Part shown: positions 11,836-22,900 of the stretch, in pieces
Numbering within the stretch: position 1 is the first letter of the stretch
Layout: each line of letters starts with the position of its first letter
NCBI GenBank assembly: GCA_963383645.1
Contig: OY726560.1
Coordinates: forward strand, 63,939,058 to 64,003,057
DNA from: Muscardinus avellanarius
Lineage: Eukaryota > Chordata > Mammalia > Rodentia > Gliridae
DNA length: 64,000 nucleotides
Direction of reading: 5' to 3'
Position numbers and translations under genes: made by a program
The notes under the pieces: generated by a model
Databases searched by the model: none
What the model was told of the DNA's origin: nothing
What the model saw: only the letters and a program-made list of their open reading frames with translations

Positions 11836-12640
11836 TTTTTTTTTTTCCAGAGACAAAGGACTTTATTACAGCAACAGCAGCAGCCTGAGTAATAGTACTC
11901 TCTTTTGTCTGCTTTTCCCCATTTTTTTGTACTTTTACAAAAAAGTATGGTACATTGTAGTCTCACATCATATGTAGTTCATAGAATACATGCATACAGT
12001 ACCTGGTGAACTTTTCCCTGGCTCCCTCCCCCTCCCCCTTCCCTGCACATGAAATTGAGATTGGTGTTGGTGTTCTCACACATACACATAATGTCAGTGG
12101 AAGTGTTTCCTTCACTGATTCTTCTCTTTCCTTCCTCCCACCCTCTGCTAGACCACCTCCCTTGCTCCTCTGGGGTTTCTTCTCCATTATTTAAAGTCTC
12201 TCTTGCCTCCTAGTTACTTCTTAGCTTTAGCATATGAGTGAAAACATATGACCCTTTACCACTGTGACTGGCTAATTTCACTTAGCATAATGTTCTCTAG
12301 GTCAGTGCAGTACTTTTGGTAGAATTGTAAATGAGTGCAGCCTCTATGGAGATCATTGTGGAGATTTCTCAGAAAACTGGGAATGGATTCACCATATGAT
12401 GTAGCTATACCACTCCTGGGTATCTTTCCAAAGACACTGAAATCAGTTGTCATACGTGCATGTCCATGTTCATAGCGGCACAATTCACAACAGCCAAATT
12501 ATGGAACCAACCTAAATGTCCATCAACAGATGAATGGATTGCAAAATGATGGGATATATGTACAATGGAATTCTATTCAGAAATAAGGAGCAAAATTATG
12601 TCATTTACAGGAAAATAGAAAGGGTTTTAAATGTTCCCAA
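11836..12640 (-). mobile_element. Younger L1 with inverted 5' part (twin-primed)
   Basis: From left: a T-tail (11836-11846), 75 nt of unrelated sequence with a minus-strand AATAAA (11862-11867), a second T-run (11922-11928), the L1 3' end on the minus strand to about 12301, then the preceding L1 segment on the plus strand to about 12640. The two halves meet at adjacent L1 positions. It splits the older L1. Confidence 0.8.
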
Positions 12641-12790
12641 CACAAAGAAATTATATGTCTGAGGTGATGCATATGCCTATTACTCTAATCTGATCTTTAT
12701 ATGTTGTGTACATGTATTTAAAAATCACAGTGTACCCAATAAAAATGTTCAGTTACCATGTGTCACACTAAAAATATATTTAAAAAGAAT
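12641..12790 (+). mobile_element. Old L1 3' end, right part
   Basis: TTAAATGTTCCCAACACAAA and TACCCAATAAAAATGTTC continue the L1 terminal region broken at 11829. Confidence 0.8.
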
Positions 12791-13291
12791 TGGCATAAAC
12801 TATTCTTTCTTATGCTGATATTGATCTCATTAGTTTTTATCTTACTAAGACCATTTCTCTACTCCCACATTTCTGGTGATGGCTATCTTCTACTAAAAGC
12901 ACAGTAATCTGCACTTGTCATCAGCTGGGTCACCTGTCTCCAGCTTCTGTCATTGCTTCCATCCTCAGCACTCGTCTATTTGCCTCACACCAAAATCTGA
13001 TTGAAAATTTACCAGGAAGTCTTCTATAATATAATTAAATAATTTTTACCACATTAATTTATGTTTAATGTTGTACTCCATGTATACTTTTATATGGTGG
13101 TCAGTATACACTGCTATCTCTAGATAGACTGACTCACATTGTATCTTTCATAAAGTTAAAACTTTATTGGGGCCAGTAAGAGGACATAGTCCATAGCACA
13201 GCTGGTAATATTTGAAATGAAGCAAATCTTATTAATGATCATAGAATGGTTTTATTGAGTTAACATTAATGTTTTTGTTTTCTTATTTCAG

Positions 13292-13448
13292 GTATCACTG
13301 CCCGATGCCCAAGATATTTTATGTTCAGCTTACTGTAGGAAATAATGAATTTTTTGGTGAAGGAAAGACTCGACAAGCTGCAAGACATAATGCTGCAATG
13401 AAAGCCCTCCAAGCACTGCAGAATGAGCCCATCCCGGAAAAATCCCAG
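13292..13448 (+). CDS. STAU2: STAU2 exon A: C-terminal half of dsRBD2
   Basis: 157 nt. The first base (G) completes an arginine codon split by the upstream intron; then 52 codons follow, starting YHCPMPKIFYVQLTVG. The segment FFGEGKTRQAARHNAAMKAL is the last strand and second helix of a double-stranded RNA-binding domain, with the basic residues that sit at the start of that helix. The acceptor is a T-rich tract ending in CAG (13289-13291); the donor is CAG|GTGTGG at 13449, a weaker match to consensus than the other donors here. The exon ends in EKSQ, where I recall mouse and human having EKSPQ or ERSPQ, so one codon seems to be missing. Without splicing, the frame stays open for 31 more codons to a stop at 13542-13544. 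Gene identity is very sure; the single-codon comparison rests on memory. Confidence 0.96.
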
Positions 13449-14629
13449 GTGTGGTGCTGCTGCACACAGCAGGCTCCCTCATGGATTTCTCCAGTGATGT
13501 TGGGGACCAGGCAAATAAATGCATTTTGTAGACAAAAGAAATAGTCTCTTCTGCTAGAAAAGAATATTAGAATGATAATCTGCCAAGACTTGCTACTCAG
13601 ACTCCCTGTCTATTATGAGACGCACGCATTCCTTCCAGGGTGAACTTAGCTTTCAGAACTGACTCACCTCTGGAGTCCACTTTCCAGGCAACTCAGGATT
13701 TGGGGATGTGTGAACAAGGCTAAGAGATAAAATTCATTTGCCTTGTGTTCAATGTTACACTTATTGAGCATAGATTACATTGTGTTAACCTAGAATCAGA
13801 GCATTTGAAGTGGAGATCTTTATTGATTTTTGAGTCCTATTTACTTCATAAATGAGGGTATTGAGGCTGTTCTTGAATCATTTCGCCCATTCTTATCATT
13901 ATAGCTACTTTCTCCATTGACCTTAAAGTTCCATCTCTAGCTTAGTATAGTTGTCTTCTTATGGGACTTCCCCACTGAGTTATTTAAACTCTATAGTTCA
14001 ACCTTTGCAAGTAGCCCTTTCTCCTAATCTGTTAGTTCTTATTTGAGATTCCTTTTAATGGCATACTTTGGAGTTTTTCTGCATACATACTTTCAGTATA
14101 ATTCCTAGCTGTTTGTCTGTTTCCTTTTACATCACAATCTCCTTGACAGCAGGAATCATATCTACCTCTAATACTTATACTGTGTTTAGCATATATGTGG
14201 CCCTCCAGAATATGTGTTAAACAGTGACTTAAGTGAATTAGTGCCAGTCCAGATGCAGCGCTCCAGTGTCCTGGTCTGCGTACTGTACTCTTCCTGTAAC
14301 TTAGTCTTCCTAGATTATGTTAGAATACCCGTGTGGGAATCCTGTGGGAGCAAGATAGATAAAAAGGCTGGTGGGTAGAGATCTTAAACTCAAAAAAATA
14401 TTTCCAAACTTAGTATTAAAGAAATGCTTCTACATCAAGTCAGAAAACTAAGAACTAAGTAATAGCCTGGCAACAAAGCTTGACTACTGCAGTCACTTGG
14501 AATCCACTGGATACAGACTTGGTTTACTGTTTCTTAATATATTCTCAGCTAGGCTCTTTGATTGTAGAATATAGATAAAGCTTGTTATCAAGTTAAGATT
14601 CAATGCTATGCTATTTTTTTGTGATTTAG
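13449..14629 (+). other. STAU2: STAU2 intron A-B, 1181 nt
   Basis: Bounded by GT at 13449 and AG at 14628-14629. It holds an L2 3'-end remnant near 14090-14240. Nothing is recognised in 13545-14089 or 14241-14629. Confidence 0.9.
14090..14240 (+). repeat. L2 3'-end remnant
   Basis: ATCTCCTTGACAGCAGGAAT then GTGTTTAGCATATATGTGGC then a TGTGTTAAACAGTGAC tail match the L2 end layout. Confidence 0.6.
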
Positions 14630-14737
14630 AATGGTGAATCAGGAAAAGAACTGGATGATGACAAAGATGCAAACAAGTCTGAGATCAGCTTAGTTTTTGA
14701 AATTGCTCTCAAGCGAAATATGCCCGTCAGTTTTGAG
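14630..14737 (+). CDS. STAU2: STAU2 exon B: linker and start of dsRBD3
   Basis: 108 nt, exactly 36 codons, in phase with exon A and exon C. The first half is an acidic linker (NGESGKELDDDKDANK) between dsRBD2 and dsRBD3. The second half (SEISLVFEIALKRNMPVSFE) is the first helix and first strand of dsRBD3. In Staufen proteins dsRBD3 is a principal RNA-contacting domain. The acceptor is TTTAG at 14625-14629 behind a T-run; the donor GAG|GTATGT is strong. A minus-strand SINE starts only about 50 nt beyond the donor. Confidence 0.96.
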
Positions 14738-14787
14738 GTATGTGTTCATTAGAGGTCTTGCAATTTTTCTTTCAACTTTGGTGTTTG

Positions 14788-15003
14788 TTTTTTTTAATTT
14801 TTGTGGTACTAGGGATTGAACCCAGGGGCATTCTACCTCCAAGATATACTCCAGCCATATTTTTATTTTTTTATTTTTGAAACAGATTCTCACTAAGTTG
14901 CTAAGGGCCTCAATAATATCTGAGACTGGCCACAAATCTGTGATCCTCCTGTCTCAGCCTCCCAAGAAGTGAGATTACAAGCATGTACCACTACACCCAG
15001 CTA
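14788..15003 (-). mobile_element. Dimeric SINE
   Basis: GGTACTAGGGATTGAACCCA then ACTAAGTTGCTAAGGGCC and TGTCTCAGCCTCCCAAG in minus-strand order, about 50 nt after the exon B donor. Confidence 0.85.
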
Positions 15004-15373
15004 ATTCTGGTTATTTTAAAAAAAATTAACCGGTGTGCTAGAATCCTGCAACATTTCTGTGCTTCCTTATGTTCATGCTACCATGAAATGATATAGGCCC
15101 TGGGAAAATAGAAATTATAATAATATCATAGGTTCCTGATGATCTCTGCCTTTCTGTAGTAATCCAATCTACATATATTTCAGTTTTTAAAATAAAATCT
15201 TTTTCGGTACAAAATAATTTGTAGTACTCTATAGGACTTGGTGTTTTAAATGAGGTAAAAATTTATATCATTTTGATCCTGTTTAATCCAAGTTAATACT
15301 TAATGACATATTTATGTTAATATCCAATTTCTTTTAATTGTGTGGAAGCCAAAATATGTTTAACTTTTCCTTG

Positions 15374-15451
15374 TGGGTCGGTGCTGGGAATTGAACATGG
15401 ATCTCAGCATGGTAAGCATGTGCATTATCACTGAGCTCTATTCTCAACCCC
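15374..15451 (-). mobile_element. ID element (single)
   Basis: GGTGCTGGGAATTGAACATG to CACTGAGCTCTATTCTCAAC with the full tRNA-like centre (AGCATGGTAAGCATG) and no 7SL-like head. Confidence 0.8.
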
Positions 15452-15470
15452 CAAAATATGCTTAACTTTA

Positions 15471-15544
15471 CTTATTTATTTATTTTTGAGGGTCTGGGGA
15501 TGGAACCCAGGGGCATTTGACCTCCGAGCTACACCCTCTGCCCT
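15471..15544 (-). mobile_element. ID-only SINE fragment with TSD
   Basis: TGCTTAACTTTA at 15459-15470 and 15545-15556 brackets 74 nt holding a tail and the ID half alone: a SINE copied with its 5' 7SL-like half missing. Confidence 0.88.
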
Positions 15545-16517
15545 TGCTTAACTTTAATTGACAAATCACCAAGCAGTAACGAAGCAGCTCTCTACTACTG
15601 GATATAGATGTCACAGACTTACTAAGTTATATAAAATTTAAAAGAACACTTTAAAAATAGTTATTATAATACCTTCCTATTAAGATGTGCCTGCTATTGC
15701 CCCTCACATCTGGAAAGTGTACAACACCAGCAAGTAAGCTGAGGCAGTTGTGGAGAATCCTTCAAGCCATACACGTTCCCCTGGGAGAAAGCTCTTGCCT
15801 GTTCTTAACATCTTTGACCTGCATCAAGAGATGGCTTTCTTCTTGGATACAATTCTGACGAGTTGGATTATCTCATTTTTTTTTGCCCATAGCAGATTTA
15901 AAACAGCAAAATGAGGAAGGCAGGGAGAGAATGTACTGGAGGGCCTTAGTCCCAGCAGGAAATGATAGGGAGAATGTGGAACACCTATAAAAAGAAACTG
16001 GTATATACTCAAAAGTTATTGGAATATAGGATTTTTAAAAAGCTACAGTGACTAGGAACAGACTCTTGAGAAGTTCTTGGAGACATCAGTATATTATAGT
16101 ATGGAATGTTTGATGTTCATAATGGTGATCTAATATGAACAATAAGTAGTTAAATACTTGGTATTTTCTAGAAAATCATAAAACATTGACTTTTTTTTTA
16201 ATTGAGAAGAATGTCTGTCCAAGTAGTTAAAAATAAACATTTTGCATTTAAACTACTAAATTTAAATTAATTGAAAAGTGTTTTATGATAAATTCTTTTT
16301 CTCCAATAATGTTGGATTGTTGAAATACTGTTGTTTTTATTCTGTTTCCTAATTGGTATCCAGTATTAGAAGACAAATTCTAATGTAATGTTAAGTGGCA
16401 AACCAAATAGAATATCTTCTGTATGTTAGAATTTTGAAGAAGGCTAAAGTTTTGAGTACTTAGGGTTTGGAAGGCATCTTTTCCCCCAAAGCCAGCATAG
16501 TTTAAAAGTAAGAACAG

Positions 16518-16690
16518 AGCTGGGCATGGTGGCACATGCCTGTAATCTCAGTGTTTGGGATGCTGAAAGAGGAGGATTACAGACCAGTCTCAACAATTTA
16601 GTGAAACCCCATTTCAAGATAAAAAAAAAATAGGCTGAGGGATTTAGCACGAAGATAAAAAACCCCTTTGTTCAATCCTCAGTCCCCCAA
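16518..16690 (+). mobile_element. Dimeric SINE
   Basis: GAGCTGGGCATGGTGGCACA head, weakly preserved ID part. Confidence 0.8.
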
Positions 16691-16726
16691 ACCCCACCAA
16701 AACAAAGCCTTTAAAAATAAAAATAG

Positions 16727-16936
16727 GCCAGGCGTGGTGGCGCACGCTTGTAATCCCCGTGCTTGGGAGGCAGAGACAGGAGGATCGTGCAGGTTCGAAG
16801 CCAAACATGCTGGCTTATGAGACCCTGTTTCCAAAAATAAAAAAGTATAAAATAGGTCTTGGAATGTACCCCGGAGGTAGAAGGGCTTCCAGGAACCCCA
16901 GTACCACCAAAAAAATAAAAATAAAAATAAAAATAG
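16727..16936 (+). mobile_element. Young-type dimeric SINE
   Basis: GGCCAGGCGTGGTGGCGCAC head, AAGGGCTTCCAGGAACCCCA in the ID part, (AAAAT)n tail. Confidence 0.88.
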
Positions 16937-17049
16937 ATTAAGAACATTCATAGCCTACTATGATTCATAATTCAATTTATAATTCATGACTTTAGAAAGC
17001 TAGAAATTTTTATGATATATGAATGTACCTTTTTAAGATCATCTCACAG

Positions 17050-17251
17050 CCGGGCATGGTGGCGCATGCTTGTAATCCCAGTGCTTGTGAGGCTGAGACA
17101 GGAGGATCGCATAAGTTCGAAGTCAGCCTCAGCTACTTAGTGAGGCTCTCAGCAACTTAGACCCTGTTTCCAAATAAAGTATAAAAGATAGGTCTGTATC
17201 CCTGAGGTAGAAAAGCCCCTGGGTTCCACCCCCAGTACCTTACACACATAG

Positions 17252-17297
<46 letters not shown>
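17050..17297 (+). mobile_element. Dimeric SINE ending in a CA tract
   Basis: Head CAGCCGGGCATGGTGGCGCA; the tail has become (CA)n at 17258-17296. GATCATCT occurs on both sides, consistent with a TSD. Confidence 0.85.
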
Positions 17298-17299
<2 letters not shown>

Positions 17300-17584
17300 T
17301 CATCTGACATAAGTATTCCTCTCTGTTAAGCAGCTTTCATGGTCTCTGTCAACAAGAGTTTTATTTTTACCAATCCCTGTTTCCGAGAGGCTTCCATAAG
17401 CAGGATGTTTCCCAGGTTATAGACTACAGTAAGATGTTATCCTTGTCCTTGGGTAACTTATCCTGACAGAGGAGAAAATTAGACAGGTACATCATTACAT
17501 ACTAATTGTCACTGTACATGGCTTATCTAGTTATAGGATCTAATATGGTAGGTTTAATGTTCTTAATTTTGTGTACTTTAAGAC

Positions 17585-18220
17585 ATGGGGAAACCATAAT
17601 TAGAATTGACATAGCCATACCACTCCTCTGTACTTTTCCAAAATAATTGAAGTTATAATACTATATTGATACATGCATACCCATGTTTATAGCAGTACAA
17701 TTTACAATAAAAAATTATGGAACCAACCTAGGCATCCCTCAGCAGATGAATTTGTCATTAAAATGTGGTATATATGCACAGTAGATTTTATTCAGTCATA
17801 AAGACTCGCAACTAGAGAATAATACTATGCTAAGGAGATCAGCCAGTTTTAGAGTCAAGGATCATATGTTTCTCTCATTTGTGGTAGAGAAAAATAGGAA
17901 GCAAAAAGGGACTTCAGTCATATGAAGAGAGAGACCAGTAGGATAATGGAAGTGGCATGGGAGAAGGAGTTAGTGAGGGGAAAAATGAGGATTGAGGAAG
18001 GGTACAGTTCAAATAAGGTTCTTACGAGGTTTCACTGGCAATCTCATTAACAGGTATTGGGAGGGAGGAAAGGGGAATGGTGTGTGTGGATGTTATACAG
18101 GAGGAACTACACCAAGTGACATATGCATGTATATTTGTATCACATCAAATCTCACTATGATATATAATTGTTACACCAATAAAAGTGTTAAATTATGTTT
18201 TAAAATAAATAATTTTGACT
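17585..18220 (+). mobile_element. L1 3' end
   Basis: TTATAGCAGTACAATTTACA, TATGGAACCAACCTAGGCAT, GATCATATGTTTCTCTCATT and an AT-rich end. Confidence 0.8.
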
Positions 18221-18357
18221 ATGAAGTTGATGTGTTTGTTTAGATTTGTTTGCTTTCAACTCCATTAAGCATCAGAAGTATAATAAATTATCACATTGGT
18301 GTCATACTTTTATAATAGCTTTTAAATACTGCAATTTTAGCATATTATTATTAACTT

Positions 18358-18560
18358 CAAAGCCAGCAGTGATTGCACACACTTGTAATCCAAGTACTGG
18401 GCAGCTGAGACAGGAGGATCACAGGTTTATAGCCAGCCTTAGCAACTTATTGAAGCCTTCTTGTAACTTAGTGAGACCCTGTTTCAAAAAAATAAATAAA
18501 TAAATAAAATAGGGCTAGGGGTATAACTCAGAGGTATAACCTCTGGGTTCCATCCCTGTA
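18358..18560 (+). mobile_element. Dimeric SINE
   Basis: Head near AAGCCAGCAGTGATTGCACA, (AAAT)n joint, ID part GGGCTAGGGGTATAACTCAG. It ends about 120 nt before exon C. Confidence 0.85.
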
Positions 18561-18682
18561 TCACAACAAAATAAAAATTCAATTATGATAAGAATATTGT
18601 AGATATTCTGTAAGAATTTTATTCTGTAAGAATACATCTCAAGTGTCTGCATCTTACTTAGTATTTTATTTGTACTAAATAG

Positions 18683-18895
18683 GTTATTAAGGAAAGTGGA
18701 CCGCCACATATGAAGAGTTTTGTTACTCGGGTGTCAGTGGGAGAGTTCTCTGCAGAAGGAGAAGGAAATAGCAAAAAACTCTCCAAGAAGCGTGCTGCAA
18801 CCACTGTTTTACAGGAGCTTAAAAAACTTCCACCTCTTCCTGTGGTAGAAAAGCCAAAACTATTTTTTAAAAAACGCCCTAAAACAATAGTAAAG
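18683..18895 (+). CDS. STAU2: STAU2 exon C: rest of dsRBD3 and basic linker
   Basis: 213 nt, 71 codons, phase 0 at both ends. Local residues 1-10 ([10 protein letters not shown]) form the loop that enters the minor groove in dsRBDs; residues 11-25 are the second and third strands ([15 protein letters not shown]); residues 29-47 hold the RNA-contacting lysines and last helix ([19 protein letters not shown]). Residues 50-71 form a proline-rich then strongly basic linker ([16 protein letters not shown]) that fits the nuclear-localisation signal known between dsRBD3 and dsRBD4 of STAU2. The acceptor is AATAG, with a relatively purine-interrupted tract; the donor AAG|GTAAGT is near consensus. Confidence 0.97.
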
Positions 18896-18959
18896 GTAAG
18901 TATATACTTATGAAGATCAGCTAGTTTTACTAGATAAGTAGCCATGTACAATATTTAGG

Positions 18960-19295
18960 TCAGTGCTGGCACATATATGAGATGGTGGTCCCATAAAGTA
19001 ATGGAGCAGAAATATTCCAAGCATTGTACATCTTTATGTTTAAATACATAATAATTAGCATTATTTATTAGTTAATAAATAATAATTAGTTTGCCTACAG
19101 TATTCAATAAGTAATGTGCTGCACAGGTTTGTAGGCTGGGAACAATAGGCAAGGTGTACAGTAGGCTGTTCCAACTAGATTTGGATAAATACACTCTGTG
19201 ATATTTGCACAAGGATGATGGCACCTAACGATGCATTTCTCAGTATGTCTCTATCATTAAGTGTTACATGACAATAAGATAGTGGTTATACATGC
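18960..19295. repeat. Probable old mammalian repeat, family not named
   Basis: GATGGTGGTCCCATAAAGTA, AATAGGCAAGGTGTACAGTA and CACCTAACGATGCATTTCTC are phrases I associate with a dispersed mammalian repeat. I cannot assign a family. Confidence 0.5.
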
Positions 19296-19459
19296 AAGTT
19301 TTTAAGATCGGTCCATGAACCCATGGACCATATATAGTCCTGGAATCAGGGAAGGGTATATGACTATAAATTAGTGACAGTTCTGTTTTGTTTTTAAACA
19401 ATTATTTATATTTATTTATCAAAATTATTATAATACTTTAGGTTTTTATAATTTATTAT

Positions 19460-19670
19460 GGCTTACAAAGGATTTTCCCATTTATGTCTCCTTTGGTATA
19501 ATCCTTATCATAATTGTGTAAGGTACATGATATTATCTCTCATTTTACAAATAAGGTTTAACAAAACATATTCAAAGAATTTGCTCATTTTTTTTTTCAG
19601 CTATCATGGGGTACAGCCTGAATTGCTCTGGTTTCTAACCCACTGCTTTTTCTGCAACAACACTGTTATG
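19460..19670 (-). repeat. MIR remnant
   Basis: Reverse-MIR order: ATCCTTATCATAATTGTGTA, CATTTTACAAATAAGG, then TTCTAACCCACTGCTTT. A second short MIR/L2-like piece lies at 19770-19830. Confidence 0.65.
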
Positions 19671-19864
19671 TAGTAACTTTCTAGGATATTAAGATATGGT
19701 AACAATGTAGAGTAATAGTTATATGAATTCCATTAACAGGAATGACAGCAGCAGGTAGAAATTATAAAGCACTCTATATACCAAACCTTGTGTGCTTTAC
19801 CACATTTAATCCCCATAGCAACCCTGTAAGGTTGATAACATTATTGTTGTTGTTATTACTGTTA

Positions 19865-20047
19865 TTTATTTTTTGGAACTGGGGATTGAACCCAGGGGCA
19901 TTCTACCTCTAAGCTACACCCCAGCCCTTTCTATATTTTACTTTGAAACAGAGTCTTGCTAAGTTGCTGAGGCTAGCCTCAAACATGCAATCCTGTCTTA
20001 ATCTCCCAGGTACTGGGATTACAGATGTGTACCACCACGCTTGGCTT
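19865..20047 (-). mobile_element. Dimeric SINE
   Basis: GGGGATTGAACCCAGGGGCA, then TTGCTGAGGCTAGCCTCAAA and CACCACGCTTGGC. Confidence 0.85.
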
Positions 20048-20655
20048 GGTGATATTATTTTTTTCCATTCATTAGTATACTTTGCCAAGGAAAACTATAG
20101 AATATATTGTTTTATAAGATATTGTTACTATTATTTTATTGGATAATATTTATATTATAAAGGAAAAAAGCAAAGGTCAGAAGAACAGGTGACTCAGCAT
20201 TTAGTATAATACTGAGCCCCTGAATGCTTGATATTGTATGACTTAAATGGAGCTGGAGTTCTTTGTTTCTAGAGAAAGTCTTATCTTGCCAGCTTTGAGT
20301 TGCCAGCTCAGCCTCACTGGTTTAGTAGACTTGATTAGGCTCTACAAATCAAGGATCACAAACAGGAAACGTATTTAATCCTTGATGAATTTCTTTTGAT
20401 TGTGCAGTGGCACAATTTAGATATTTTTATAGGTTATACCTTTCTACTTTTGCTTTTTAAAAAAATTATACACATGTACATAAATACTTGTTCTTTTAAA
20501 TGAATACTGTTTGCATTGTTTCACTTAGAAGAAGATGTAATTTATGGAATCTCTGAAATGTTAAATATAAGGTAGACTAAAATGCAAGTAAATGCACTCA
20601 TAAGGAGTCACAGTGGCTCTGGAGAAAACTGGTCTTCATTCACATGCTCTCAGGG

Positions 20656-20880
20656 AGAGCACGGGGAGGAGACAGGGCTATTAAGAGCGTGACCTTTGGA
20701 GCCAGTTTTGAATGTGCATCCCTGTGACTGAGCAAGCTACCTAACTTTCCTAATAGTACATGTTTTCATTTGTAAAGTGGGAGTAATAATTGTACTTGCT
20801 TCGTAAGATTGTTGTCTTAATTGAAGCAATGCACAGAATACATTGGTAATTAAGTACATATTGTTAATAATCTTAAATAA
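20656..20880 (+). repeat. MIR remnant
   Basis: AAGAGCGTGACCTTTGGAGC, TTTTCATTTGTAAAGTGGGA, TCGTAAGATTGTTGTCTTAA in MIR order. Confidence 0.8.
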
Positions 20881-21084
20881 ATATAATCTGAATAAACTAA
20901 GAATATTAAGTTATTATCCTAGAAAAAGATCTGTACATTTCCAAAGTGTATACTTCTAACTCTTGTTTTAACTATGGTTGTTTAAGAAAAGATTATTGTT
21001 AAAATGTAAAATTCAAAGTGGGAGAAACATTTTGAATTCTTAAAACTATTTGCTACTAGTATATAAGCTGCTTCTAATATAGAA

Positions 21085-21299
21085 GCACATGATTCTGAAA
21101 CTTCTTCCTATCCATCATTCAGATCTCAGCTTAAACTTGACTTCTTTAGGGATGCCTTCTCTGATCCTCCTCCACTCCCAGACTAGGTTACCCCCCCCTG
21201 CATTTTTCCTTATATACATCATACTTGGAGTTACTTGTGCCATGTCTGTCTTATGTAAAATAAATCTTACTGATATCCTCTGAAATGTAAGGTTATTTT
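21085..21299 (+). repeat. L2 remnant
   Basis: AGATCTCAGCTTAAACTTGA and GATGCCTTCTCTGATCCTCC are L2 3'-region phrases. Confidence 0.6.
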
Positions 21300-22249
21300 G
21301 AGAAGCAACATGTATGTATATAGTAAGTTGGGCTCTGTATACTTTTAAGTATATTTGTACTTTATGTTCATTAAGTGGCTCAGTTTGGAATAGTATCCTG
21401 ATTTTTAGATTTGTTTTCTCACTTCTTTGTATGTCTTATACATCTATATTTAATAGAAATAAAGAAGACATCTGTGATGACTTGCCTTGATTTTATTTAA
21501 AAGAATAAAGTGATCACACTGTCTCATCATTCTCTTGCTCATTCTGTGATGCAGCTCTCATTCCCATAATGTAGACAGGGCCACTGGTGTGGAGAAACTT
21601 CTCAAGCTCCTGTAGCAGAGCCAGGTTTCAGATCTGATCACCTCTCACTTAAGTGTCATTTGAAACTGGTTAATTGTGAACATCTTTCAGATTTTAAAAT
21701 TTACTGTATGAAGTTATAGCTTTTATAAGATTGTCCTTACTATTTTGTAGATGTTAGATGATAGATGATAGGTGATAATCTGAAATAACTTAATTCCTAT
21801 GGAATAATTTAATTATCAGGGGGTGCTAGTAGTTAATTTCAATAAAAAAGAAATCAAGCAAATTCTTAGTGTTCACAAAATTCTATTTTTATCTAAATTG
21901 GATTTATGTGCTTATTTTTTGTCATTGGAATCAATACCGACAACCATTTCTTTGGCATTTAAAGATTTTCTTAGGAGAGTCAAATTAAACAGGAATAAAG
22001 ACAGCACACCATTGGAAACACATATTTATTTGAGCATCTTTGTGTGCAAGGCACTCACCTAGTGTCAGACTTAAAACTTCTCTTTACCTTTTCATTGGGA
22101 TCTCAATCTTAGACTTGCCAAATATCATCTGTATTTGCCTTCTCCCATCTTCTCTTCCTTGTTCCCTTTATAATTTGCTTAATTTTAACTCTGTATGTGA
22201 GTAGAACTAGAAACCCTTATTTCATCAAAATCTGACGATCCCTTGCACT

Positions 22250-22900
22250 CTTTCCCTCTCTCCACCTAACCATTGCAGTGGTGGAGTTTGAGTCTTTTCC
22301 TCCTACTCTTTTCCTAGGCTGCTCTTTTACTGCTAAGTGTTCAAGTCTGTCTTTAGATGGGTCCCGAGTACTTCTCAGTTCTCTATAGGCATTATTACTT
22401 CATAATTCATAGGCACTTCAGGCTCTGTCCAAAACTCATCATATTCCCTTCTAAGCCTTTCTCCCCCAGCATTCCTTATCTTAGTGTCTGGCATCCATTT
22501 GTTGAAACTAAAAGCTAGAAAGTCATTTTTAACTTCTCTCTTACCTCTTATATCCAATAAATCATCAAGTCCCACCAATTTCATTACCTAAATATTTCTT
22601 GAGTTGGTCCTTTCCATCCCTTCTGCCACCCTTCTGGTCTAACTCATAATGACCTTTTGCCTAAACTACTCAGGCAGGTTTGCCAGGCCTTCCTGCGATA
22701 CTTTTGGCACCAAGTGATCTTTTTTTAAAAAAAGTATGATCTTTTGGAAACACCTGCCTAATCTTGCCAGGCCACTGCTTACAGCCTTTTAGTAGTTTTC
22801 TATTGCTCTTTGGATAAAGTCCAAAGTCCTAAACATGGTTTAAAAGAGCCTGAAGGATCTGACCTGGAGGCTGAACCTGCAGCACTGGGCTGGATATGAC
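22250..22900 (+). repeat. L2-type remnant
   Basis: GCCAGGCCACTGCTTACAGC, GGATAAAGTCCAAAGTCCTA and GAGCCTGAAGGATCTGACCT fit the L2 segment that precedes its 3' end. Confidence 0.6.

Larger units (their letters stand above)
1..13291 (+). other. STAU2: STAU2 intron upstream of exon A (partial)
   Basis: Intronic, by position before the acceptor at 13290-13291; no splice donor or earlier STAU2 exon was recognised. Besides the repeats listed separately, I see nothing identifiable in 1-878, 1271-2085, 2537-2999, 3195-3545, 3773-4302, 4531-4968, 5220-5620, 5720-6150, 7206-9244, 10626-10835 and 12791-13291. These are AT-rich with no coding signature. The 182-codon frame at 9365-9913 runs into an L2 remnant and has hydrophobic, pyrimidine-driven composition, so I do not call it a gene. 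Confidence 0.8.
14738..18682 (+). other. STAU2: STAU2 intron B-C, 3945 nt
   Basis: GT at 14738, AG at 18681-18682. Contains SINEs, ID pieces, an L1 3' end and a CA tract, listed separately. Nothing is identifiable in 15004-15373, 15557-16517, 17300-17584 and 18565-18682. Confidence 0.9.

Noticed and set aside
17258..17297. CA tract as a splicing regulator of exon C
   Set aside because: It is a SINE tail 1.4 kb from the exon; position gives no support for a role.
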